Of a DNA stretch of 64,000 nucleotides, positions 16,861 through 24,098 are shown in pieces (positions within the stretch are counted from its first letter, which is position 1; each line of letters opens with the position of its first letter). The notes under the pieces are model-generated. The model saw nothing but the letters and a program-made list of their open reading frames with translations, searched no databases and was not told the origin of the DNA. The position numbers were made by a program, and so were the translations under genes. This DNA is from JASHPR01 sp963833885 (GTDB lineage: Bacteria; Actinomycetota; Actinomycetes; Streptosporangiales; Streptosporangiaceae): assembly GCA_963833885.1 (NCBI GenBank), contig CAWHZU010000033.1:294336-358335 (forward strand), given 5' to 3'.

Positions 16861-19800
16861 GGGTTCTGGCCCTGCCCCGGGACCCGAATCCGTACCAGGG
16901 CCTGCTGTACGGCGAGATGCGGCGGCTCGGCGTCAGCGTGCGCTACATCGGGGAGCCGACCCGGTCGCGGACGCTCAACCTGCTGCTGCTGCCGCTCGAG
17001 GTCCTGGCCGGGCGCATCGCCGGGGCCCGCGTCGTCCATCTGCACTGGGTATTCGCGTTCACGCTGCCCGGCGAGGGCCGCTTCCCAGTGCTGCGGCGGC
17101 TGGCCTACGCCTGGTTCCGGGTCTGGCTGCGCACCTGCCGGATGCTCCGCATGCGGCTGGTCTGGACCGCGCACAACGTGCTGCCGCACCAGCCGGTCTT
17201 CGCCGACGACGTGTCGGCGCGCCGGGCCCTGGTCGACGCGAGCGACCTGGTGCTCGCCCACTCGCAGTCCGCGCTGGCGGAGCTCGCCGTCCTCGGCGCC
17301 GTGCCGCGCCGGAGCGCCGTCATCGAGCACGGCCCGCTCGCCCCGGCGCCATCCGCCGGGGCGCTGCGGACACCCGGTACCGGCGACGGGCCGCGCCAGT
17401 TCCTCTTCTTCGGCAAGATCGAGGAGTACAAGGGGGTCGAGGACCTGCTTGCGGCGTTCCTGGCGCTGCCCGCCGACACTCCTGCCCGGCTCACGGTGGC
17501 CGGCCAGTGCGAAGACCCGAGGCTGCGCTCCCGCCTGCACGAGCTCGCGCGGCGCGGGGGAGGCCGCATCGCGCTGCGACTCGAGCACGTGCCCGCGGCG
17601 GAAGTCACGCCGCTGCTCAGCGCCGCCGACGCCGTCGTGCTGCCGTTCCGCCGCGTGACCACCAGCGGCAGCGCGTTGCTCGCGCTCTCGCACGGCAGGC
17701 CGCTCGTCGTGCCCGACCTGGTCGGCCTGGCCGACCTCCCGGATCAGGCCGTGCTCCGCTACAACGGCGGCACCCCCGGGCTGGCCGAGGCCCTGGCGCG
17801 GCTGGCGCACGCCGACCGCGGGGTACTCGCCGCGATGTCCACGGCGGCCAGCGAGCACCTTTCCCAGACGACCTGGCAGGAGATCGCGGAGCGTACGGCC
17901 ATCGAGATGCGGCTGGTGCTCCGCGGCGAGCGCGGCGGTGCCGCCGAGCACAACGACCCGCCCGGCGGCACCGCCGGGCCGGCTGGCGGGGGCACGGCCG
18001 CCGGCCGCCTGTGGTCACGCGCTCGCTCGGCCGTCAACAACATCTTCGGCAATGCGCTTTACCGCGGTTCGGCGATCCTGCTCGCGAACACCGCGGCCAC
18101 AGCGGTTCTCGGCGTCGCGTTCTGGACCGTGGCGGCCCACCGCTATCCAGCCGTGTCCGTCGGCCTGTTCTCCGGTGTGACCGCCGCGGTCAGCCTGCTC
18201 GGCACGGTCGCGGCGCTCGGGCTGCCGAACGTCATGATCCGCCACGTCGCCGGGATCGAGAACCCGCTCGAGCTGGTGGCGCTGACGGTCGCGGCGATCG
18301 CGACCGTGGGCACCCTGGTGTGCCTCGGCGCCGTGCTCGTGCTCGGCCCGCACCTGCCCCAGTCGCTGCACGTTGGGCAGCACGGCGGGATGGTGGTGCT
18401 GGTGACCATCCTGGTGGTGGTCACCGCGGTCAGCAGCGTGATCGACGCCGGCCTGATCGCGATCCGGTACAGCAGCCTGGTGCTGATCAAGAACTTGCTG
18501 GGCAGCCTGGTCAAGGTCGGGGCGCTGCTGCTGCTGGCCAGGTTCGCTTCGGCCGGCCTGCTGATCGCGTTTGGCCTCGGGCTGGTGCTGTCCACCGGGG
18601 TCAGCGTGGTCGCCCTCGCCCGCCGGCTCGGCGGGCGCTGGGCCGCGGCCGGGTCACTCCGCCTGCTGCGCCGCTACCTGTCGCTGACCTCGGCCAACTA
18701 CCTGGCCACGGTCATGGGAATCCTCCCGCTGACCGTCGTGCCGGTCGAGGTCCTGGTGATCCGCGGCGCCGAGCAGACCGCGCGGTTCGCCGTGGCGTTC
18801 CTGATCGTCGGGTTCCTCAGCCTCATCCCGTCAACGGTGGCCCAGGTCCTGTTCGCCGAGGCCTCGCGCCGCGGGACGTCGCTGCGGGACCAGCTCGTCC
18901 GCGCGGTTCGCGGCGTGTACGCGCTGCTGCTGCCCGCCGTGATCGTCGTCGTCGCCGCTGCGCCGCTGCTGCTCAGCCTGTTCGGCGCCGCCTACGCCAG
19001 CGCCGCCACCGGATGCCTGCGCGTCCTTGCCCTGGGCACCCTGCTGACCGGCGGGACGTACCTCGTCGACTCGCTGCTGATCGCTCGCGACCGGAAGGGC
19101 GCCTACGTCTTTATCAACGGGGTCAACGCGTTCCTGGTCCTCGGCTGCGTCGCCATCCTGCTGCCGCATGGGCTCACCGCGGCCGCCGCCGGATGGGCGC
19201 TGGCCCAGGGGCTGTCCTTCCTGATCGGGCTGGGCGTTCTCGCCGCCAGCCGGGGCCGTCGCCGGCGGTCGCGCGCCGACCTCCCGCAGCACGAGGACAG
19301 AGGCCGCGACGGCGGTGCGCGCCGCCGCCGCCGCGTGCTGCTGACCGCGGCGACCGCCGTCATCGCGGCGATCGTGTCGGCCACGGCGCTCGGCGGCTGC
19401 GGATCGACGCCGTCGCATTCGGTGCCGGTCCACGCCGGCGACTCCAAGGTCAGGTGCATCTATACGAAGCTCGGAGCGCCGCTCAGGCAGGCTGAGCGGG
19501 CGACCGGCGTCACGTACAACTGCCTCGAGACGTTCAGCGACGCCGACCCGACATGGGCCGTCTGGGCCAAGCCCTGGCTCACCAACAAGGTGTACGGGTA
19601 CGTCTCGTGGCTGGCGGCAGAACCGGGGCGCCAGCTCATCCTGACCCAGAACCTCATCCCGGACAGCCTGGCGGGCGACCCGAACTGGGCCGCCGAGTGC
19701 GCGTCCGGTGCGTACGACTCCTACGCCACACAGCTCGCCACGAACCTGGTAAAGGCCGGCTTCGGCTACTCGGTGATCCGCCTCGGCCCGGAGATGAACG

Positions 19801-20321
19801 GCACCTGGAACTCGGGAAGCCTGGGAGGGACCCCGGCTTCGTGGAAGGAATGGGGGCAGTGCTTCGCCCAGGAAGTCCGGACGATGCGGGCGGTCCCCGG
19901 CAGCCATCTGATGTTCGACTGGAACGTGAACGCCAGCTACCGGAACATCCCGCTGGCCGACTTCTATCCCGGCAACGCCTACGTCGACATCATCGGCATC
20001 GACTTCTACGACACCAGCGGCGTGTCCCTGCCGCCGGTCGGGAACCCGGGCCGCTGGACGGCGCTGAGTCGGCAGCCGGACAGCCTGATGGAGGTCGCCG
20101 CGTTCGCCGCGGCACACCACAAGCCGCTGAGCTTCCCCGAGTGGGCCACGGTGAACTCCGAGGGTGACGACGCGGCGTACGTGACCAGCATGGGCGCTTT
20201 CATTGCCCACCACGACGTCGCGTTCCAGTCATGGTTCGATGCCGGTGACAACGGCATCCTGCAACTCAGCCCCAGCGGGGCGCCCCGCTCACTACGGGCA
20301 TACATCAAGGCGTTCGGCTAG
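16857..20321 (+). CDS. Three-part fusion: GT-B glycosyltransferase + Wzx/MATE-type flippase + GH26-like glycoside hydrolase
   Basis: 1154 residues in one uninterrupted frame. Residues 1-360: GT-B transferase (LVWTAHNVLPHQPVF, FFGKIEEYKGVEDLL, AADAVVLPFRR, SGSALLALSHGRPLVVPD). Residues ~391-797: at least 12 hydrophobic helices with the layout of a polysaccharide flippase of the MOP superfamily (NALYRGSAILLANT at its start, LLLSLFGAAYASA late). Residues ~820-850: a basic run, a hydrophobic helix and LGGC (Cys848), resembling a lipoprotein signal. Residues ~860-1154: GH26-like hydrolase with acid/base Glu979 in RLGPEMNGTW and nucleophile Glu1095 in SFPEWATVN. If the flippase ends in the cytoplasm, the extra helix would place the hydrolase outside. 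ATG 16857 overlaps the previous stop. A GTG at 19335 could start the hydrolase alone, but lacks a good ribosome-binding site. Confidence 0.85.
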   Translation: MRVLALPRDPNPYQGLLYGEMRRLGVSVRYIGEPTRSRTLNLLLLPLEVLAGRIAGARVVHLHWVFAFTLPGEGRFPVLRRLAYAWFRVWLRTCRMLRMRLVWTAHNVLPHQPVFADDVSARRALVDASDLVLAHSQSALAELAVLGAVPRRSAVIEHGPLAPAPSAGALRTPGTGDGPRQFLFFGKIEEYKGVEDLLAAFLALPADTPARLTVAGQCEDPRLRSRLHELARRGGGRIALRLEHVPAAEVTPLLSAADAVVLPFRRVTTSGSALLALSHGRPLVVPDLVGLADLPDQAVLRYNGGTPGLAEALARLAHADRGVLAAMSTAASEHLSQTTWQEIAERTAIEMRLVLRGERGGAAEHNDPPGGTAGPAGGGTAAGRLWSRARSAVNNIFGNALYRGSAILLANTAATAVLGVAFWTVAAHRYPAVSVGLFSGVTAAVSLLGTVAALGLPNVMIRHVAGIENPLELVALTVAAIATVGTLVCLGAVLVLGPHLPQSLHVGQHGGMVVLVTILVVVTAVSSVIDAGLIAIRYSSLVLIKNLLGSLVKVGALLLLARFASAGLLIAFGLGLVLSTGVSVVALARRLGGRWAAAGSLRLLRRYLSLTSANYLATVMGILPLTVVPVEVLVIRGAEQTARFAVAFLIVGFLSLIPSTVAQVLFAEASRRGTSLRDQLVRAVRGVYALLLPAVIVVVAAAPLLLSLFGAAYASAATGCLRVLALGTLLTGGTYLVDSLLIARDRKGAYVFINGVNAFLVLGCVAILLPHGLTAAAAGWALAQGLSFLIGLGVLAASRGRRRRSRADLPQHEDRGRDGGARRRRRVLLTAATAVIAAIVSATALGGCGSTPSHSVPVHAGDSKVRCIYTKLGAPLRQAERATGVTYNCLETFSDADPTWAVWAKPWLTNKVYGYVSWLAAEPGRQLILTQNLIPDSLAGDPNWAAECASGAYDSYATQLATNLVKAGFGYSVIRLGPEMNGTWNSGSLGGTPASWKEWGQCFAQEVRTMRAVPGSHLMFDWNVNASYRNIPLADFYPGNAYVDIIGIDFYDTSGVSLPPVGNPGRWTALSRQPDSLMEVAAFAAAHHKPLSFPEWATVNSEGDDAAYVTSMGAFIAHHDVAFQSWFDAGDNGILQLSPSGAPRSLRAYIKAFG

Positions 20322-20411
20322 AGCTGGCTGGGCCACCAGGAGGCTCGCAGTGCCGGTATCCGGGCTGTACGCCACGGCGCGGCGCCTGTCACTGGAGGGA
20401 AACCCGCCGCG

Positions 20412-20966
20412 TTACCCAGGCGGGTCTTCGCCGACGACCCCGTCGACCGACTCCCGGAGCAGGTCGGCGTGGCCGTTGTGCCGTGCGTACTCCTCGATCA
20501 GGTCGATCAGGATCCGCCGCAGGCTCGGTGACCGGCCGTCGGGCCAGGTAAACCGGCCCAGCTGGCCCATGCCGCCGCTGCTGGCCAGCGCCTCGGTGAC
20601 GGCCGCGCGGGAGCGGGCCACCGCGCCCTCCCAGAGCGCGTAGAGCCGGTCCGGGGTATCGTCCGCGGCCGAGTGCCACTCCCAGTCGGGGTCGGCGTCA
20701 AAGTCCGCCGTGTCCCACGGCGGCCCGAACTCCCGCCCGTGCAGCCGGCGCCCGAAGTAATCGTCCTCGACCAGGGCCAGGTGCTTGAGCAGCCCGCCCA
20801 GGGTCATCGACGAGGCGCCGACCGTCGTCGACAGGCCCTCCGCGTCCAGTCCGCCGCACTTCCACGCGAAGATCGCGCGCTCCCGTTCCAGGGAGCCAAG
20901 GAGGGTGTCGGTCTCGCTGCCGGCGACTGGCGGCTCCCGGAGGATCTCTTCGCTGCTGTCCGTCAT
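20412..20966 (-). CDS. DinB-superfamily protein (DUF664-like)
   Basis: 184 residues from ATG 20966 (an in-frame GTG/ATG further up is less likely). The four-helix DinB fold is suggested by TLLGSLERERAIFAWK, MTLGGLLKHLALVEDDYF and the C-terminal EEYARHNGHADLLRE. The three His (KHL, RHNGH) form the usual metal site. DinB-like proteins include thiol-dependent transferases (bacillithiol/mycothiol types), but DUF664 members have no assigned substrate. It is followed after 90 bases by the end of the fusion gene on the other strand. Confidence 0.85.
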   Translation of the reverse strand: MTDSSEEILREPPVAGSETDTLLGSLERERAIFAWKCGGLDAEGLSTTVGASSMTLGGLLKHLALVEDDYFGRRLHGREFGPPWDTADFDADPDWEWHSAADDTPDRLYALWEGAVARSRAAVTEALASSGGMGQLGRFTWPDGRSPSLRRILIDLIEEYARHNGHADLLRESVDGVVGEDPPG

Positions 20967-20995
20967 GGGGAGCACGCTAGCGCCTGCCCCAGACA

Positions 20996-21115
20996 TTCTC
21001 CGGCAGCGAACGAGAGCCGATCGTCGAGGAGTCCGGCCAGACGATGCACTTCTTCTCCGAGGCCTACCTGCGCGAGCTCCTCGGCGGATCCCCTGGTCAG
21101 GGTGTGAGGACGTAG
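20996..21115 (+). pseudogene. Relic of a methyltransferase C-terminus
   Basis: A short open stretch ending in TAG at 21113-21115 reads EPIVEESGQTMHFFSEAYLR followed by ELLGGSP. This resembles the HFF(S/T/D)E..LR ending of class I SAM-dependent methyltransferases. Nothing upstream continues the domain; the divergent DinB-like gene begins there. It is probably a truncated remnant left by a rearrangement. Confidence 0.4.
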
Positions 21116-22014
21116 CGACCCCGCAGGCCGCCCTTGGCCACGGCCCGGTGGGCGTCGGCGACCTGGTCCAGCGGCACCACCGCGTGCACCCGGGCTGGAA
21201 GCTCGCCGGACGCGGTGCGAGCGAGCAGACCGGCCAGCCGGGGATCGTCTGGGTGCACCATCACGGCGTTTACTCTGATCCCGCGCTCGGTGGGGAGCTT
21301 GGCGCTCGGCTGGACTCCGACGAACGCGCCGCCGTCGCGCACCAGGGCGAGAGCCTTCTCCTGCATCACCGCACCGTCGGCGACCGCGTCCCAGCCGGGC
21401 TCGGCTTGCGTCGTGAACCCGGCGCCAAGGCTGCGGACGAAGTCCTCGTCTTCGGCTCTGGCCAGACCGGTCACCTGCCAGCCTCGGTCTTGCGCGAGCG
21501 AGGCGACGTACCCTCCGACGGCGCCGGCCGCCCCGGTCACCAGCAGCCGGTTGCCGTCGGCGGGCGCGTCGCCGAGCAGGTCGAGAATCTGGGCGGCGGT
21601 CAGCGCGTTGAGCGGGACCGTCGACGCGGCTGCCAGGTCCAGGCCGCCGGGAACGACCGCGAGGTTGGCTGCCGGCACGATGAGCTGCTCGGCGTAGGTG
21701 CCGAAGTCGCGATCGAAGCCGTCCACCAGGCCAGCGACGCGGGCGCCGATGGCCAGGTCCACCCCGGGCCCGGCGGCGGCGACGGTCCCGGCGAAGTCCC
21801 AGCCCAGGCCCGTATGGTCGGGCTGGTTGATCAGCCCCATCCCGTGGAACAGGCCGCTGGCGACCGCGAGGTCGACAGGGTTCACTGGCGCTGCGGCGAT
21901 GCGCACCCTGACCTCGCCAGGCCCGGGATCCGCAACGGGAATGTCGATGATCTCGATCGAGTCGGGTCCGCCCGGTGTGCGGACGACGGCGGCCTTGAAC
22001 GTAGCGGTACTCAC
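21097..22014 (-). CDS. NADPH:quinone oxidoreductase-like zinc-free alcohol dehydrogenase family protein
   Basis: 305 residues. FKAAVVRTPGGPDSIEI and VRIAAAPVNPVDLAVASG form the N-terminal GroES-like domain; GWDFAGTVAAAGPGV and LLVTGAAGAVGGYVASLA supply the MDR core with the nucleotide-binding glycine motif. No structural zinc cysteines are present, so it is a QOR-type reductase. GTG at 22014 is chosen because GGGGAG sits 7 bases upstream. It is divergent from an HxlR regulator, and the palindrome between them suggests that HxlR controls it in response to electrophiles or quinones. Confidence 0.88.
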   Translation of the reverse strand: MSTATFKAAVVRTPGGPDSIEIIDIPVADPGPGEVRVRIAAAPVNPVDLAVASGLFHGMGLINQPDHTGLGWDFAGTVAAAGPGVDLAIGARVAGLVDGFDRDFGTYAEQLIVPAANLAVVPGGLDLAAASTVPLNALTAAQILDLLGDAPADGNRLLVTGAAGAVGGYVASLAQDRGWQVTGLARAEDEDFVRSLGAGFTTQAEPGWDAVADGAVMQEKALALVRDGGAFVGVQPSAKLPTERGIRVNAVMVHPDDPRLAGLLARTASGELPARVHAVVPLDQVADAHRAVAKGGLRGRYVLTP

Positions 22015-22052
22015 TGGATTCTCCCCGAGGCTTGTGCTCAACGGTTGTCCTG

Positions 22053-22066
22053 CACCACTATTGGTG
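22053..22066. promoter_or_regulatory. Inverted repeat between HxlR and oxidoreductase genes
   Basis: CACCA-CTAT-TGGTG, a perfect 5-bp palindrome with a 4-bp spacer, in the 121-bp divergent region. Its position between an HxlR gene and its neighbour makes it a candidate HxlR operator. Confidence 0.45.
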
Positions 22067-22135
22067 GGTAGCTCTCTAACGGGAAGTAGGCACCTTGGAG
22101 TGCGTAGGTCACCCGCCGGTAGGAAGGAGCAGGCG

Positions 22136-22576
22136 ATGCCAACGACGACGGCGGCCCAGCGGCGGGCACAGGCGAAGGTGGAGTACGACGCGTTCCTGGC
22201 CCGGTGCCCGAGCCGCCAGCTGCTCGACCGGATCTCCGACAAGTGGGTCGCGCTGATCCTGGCCGCGCTCGGCAGCGACGGCCCGCTCCCGGGGACCGGG
22301 TGCGTCGGCGAACCGCAAGCGATGCGCTATTCCGAGCTGTCCCGCCGGCTGGCCGGAGTCAGCCAGAAGATGCTCACCCAGACGCTCCGCTCCCTCGAGC
22401 GCGACGGCCTGATCACCCGCACCGTGACGCCGACCGTGCCGGTCACGGTCACCTACGAGCTGACCGGCCTCGGTCTCTCACTCAAGCAATTGATGCGCGA
22501 CATCAAGGAGTGGGCCGAGACGCACATGGACGAGGTGCTCGCCAACCGCGAGGAATACGACACCCGCGTCGCCTGA
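22136..22576 (+). CDS. HxlR-family transcriptional regulator
   Basis: 146 residues. CPSRQLLDRISDKWVALILAAL is the conserved HxlR opening (CP...L..I..KW), here with a Cys near residue 22 that in relatives can sense electrophiles. YSELSRRLAGVSQKMLTQTLR is the winged helix recognition part, and SLERDGLITRTV the wing. ATG 22136 follows GGAAGGAGC. It likely represses or activates the divergent quinone oxidoreductase gene. Confidence 0.92.
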   Translation: MPTTTAAQRRAQAKVEYDAFLARCPSRQLLDRISDKWVALILAALGSDGPLPGTGCVGEPQAMRYSELSRRLAGVSQKMLTQTLRSLERDGLITRTVTPTVPVTVTYELTGLGLSLKQLMRDIKEWAETHMDEVLANREEYDTRVA

Positions 22577-22738
22577 AGCGCTTTGCCACCCCAGCTCGTC
22601 ACCCTTAAGAATCGATCTCCCTTTCTAGAAGTATTTTGCTAGTTTACTGTTGCGTAGATAAGCTGGGTGCAGGCACCGAGGGGCCAGCCGCAGAGGGCGG
22701 CCAGCTACCACGGCGTCACCGAAGAAGAGGTGTTGGTG

Positions 22739-23740
22739 ATGGTTGCCGCCATAGTCATTATTCTCGTGGTAATCGTCCTCGGTGGGCTTGTCGGCGCCGG
22801 GCGCATGTTCAAGGTCGTGCAGCAGTACGAGCAGGGCATCATTTTCAGGTTCGGGCGGGTACTGCCCGGAACCCGCGGCCCGGGGCTGACCATCATCCGG
22901 CCGTTCGGCGACCGGATGCAGAAGGTCAACATGCAGATCATCGCGATGGCGGTCCCGGCCCAGGACGGCATCACCAGGGACAACGTGACCGTCCGGGTCG
23001 ATGCGGTTGTCTACTTCCGGGTGGTGGACCCGATCAAGGCCACGATCAACGTGCAGAACTACATGTTCGCGATCTCCCAGCAGGCGCAGACCTCGCTGCG
23101 CTCGATCATCGGCCAGTCGGAGATGGACCAGCTGCTCGCCGAGCGGGACAGCGTGAACCGGGAGCTGCGCCGGATCATCGACGAGCCGACCGAGGGCCCG
23201 TGGGGGATCCGGGTCGAGCGGGTGGAGATCAAGGACGTCTCACTGCCCGAGAGCATGAAGCGGTCGATGTCACGGCAGGCGGAAGCGGAGCGGGAGCGCC
23301 GCGCGCGGATCATCACCGCCGACGGTGAGTACCAGGCCTCCAAGCGCCTCGCCGCGGCGGCCAACGTCATGGCGCGTGACCCCGCCGCGCTGCAGCTGCG
23401 GCTGCTGCAGACCGTGGTCGAGGTCGCGGCCGAGCGCAACAGCACGCTGGTCATGCCGATTCCGGTCGAGCTGCTCCGGTTCTTCGACAAGTTCACTCCC
23501 AACACGCCCGCGGGCGACAGAAAGTCGGCCGCCGATTCGGCGTCACTCGCGGACTTCGGCGACGTGGACGTGGCCGAGGCCGAGATCCAGAGCGGAGCGC
23601 CGCTAGAGATACCCGACGTCCCGCTGATCCCCCAGCTGCCCCTGCAGGCGAGCAACGGCAAGCTGGCCGCCGCCGCCGCCGGGCCGGTGCCGGACCCAGT
23701 GGCCCGGCCCAACGACGACGCCGCGGACTCGGGCGCATAA
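22739..23740 (+). CDS. SPFH/Band 7 (stomatin-like slipin) membrane protein
   Basis: 333 residues. One N-terminal membrane helix (AAIVIILVVIVLGGLVGAG) leads into an SPFH domain: VVQQYEQGIIFRFGRVLPG, seen as QYEQGIIFRFGR, then RDNVTVRVDAVVYFRVVDP, MDQLLAERDSVN and VERVEIKDVSLPESMKRSMS. These are slipin hallmarks. Slipins form membrane microdomain scaffolds and often work with an NfeD protease partner, which is absent here. ATG 22739 has GAAGAGG 8 bases upstream. The 90-residue C-terminal tail is Ala/Pro/Asp-rich and probably disordered. The upstream 100 bases are AT-rich and likely hold its promoter. Confidence 0.93.
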   Translation: MVAAIVIILVVIVLGGLVGAGRMFKVVQQYEQGIIFRFGRVLPGTRGPGLTIIRPFGDRMQKVNMQIIAMAVPAQDGITRDNVTVRVDAVVYFRVVDPIKATINVQNYMFAISQQAQTSLRSIIGQSEMDQLLAERDSVNRELRRIIDEPTEGPWGIRVERVEIKDVSLPESMKRSMSRQAEAERERRARIITADGEYQASKRLAAAANVMARDPAALQLRLLQTVVEVAAERNSTLVMPIPVELLRFFDKFTPNTPAGDRKSAADSASLADFGDVDVAEAEIQSGAPLEIPDVPLIPQLPLQASNGKLAAAAAGPVPDPVARPNDDAADSGA

Positions 23741-23824
23741 GCTCCGGCCGCCTGATACGAACAGGACGCCTCAGCGGGCCGGTAGCCGCAGGACCGGCTT
23801 CCGGCCCTCACCCGGGGAGGGATC

Positions 23825-24010
23825 ATGAACTGCCCGCATCAGCCGCCCTGCCCGTCGGCGAACGTGCCGGACTGCGAGGCCGCCCGCGTCGTGGCCGCCC
23901 ACCCGGATCAGGGCTGGAGCCTGCTGTGCAACGGCGTCGTGGTGTTCGAGGACACCGGCGACCTGCTGCCCGACGGCCAGATCGTCGCTCCCCACCGCGC
24001 GGGGCCCTGA
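23825..24010 (+). CDS. DUF5999 family small protein
   Basis: 61 residues. MNCPHQPPCPSA, AARVVAAHPDQGWSLLCNG and FEDTGDLLPDGQIVAPH match DUF5999, small proteins of streptomycetes and relatives with three conserved Cys of unknown function. ATG 23825 follows GGGGAGGGATC. It is monocistronic; a stem-loop lies 14 bases after its stop. Confidence 0.88.
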   Translation: MNCPHQPPCPSANVPDCEAARVVAAHPDQGWSLLCNGVVVFEDTGDLLPDGQIVAPHRAGP

Positions 24011-24023
24011 CCGTCCGCCGCGC

Positions 24024-24048
24024 GCGTCTGGGAAGCAAGACCAGACGC
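24024..24048 (+). terminator. Stem-loop after the DUF5999 gene
   Basis: GCGTCTGG at 24024-24031 pairs perfectly with CCAGACGC at 24041-24048 across a 9-base loop. There is no T-run, as is common for actinobacterial terminators. It lies between convergent genes (DUF5999 and lhr), so it may act in both directions. Confidence 0.6.
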
Positions 24049-24098
24049 ACCCGCACTGATCATCGTCATTGACGAGGTGGAGCGGTAACCCAGGTCGG

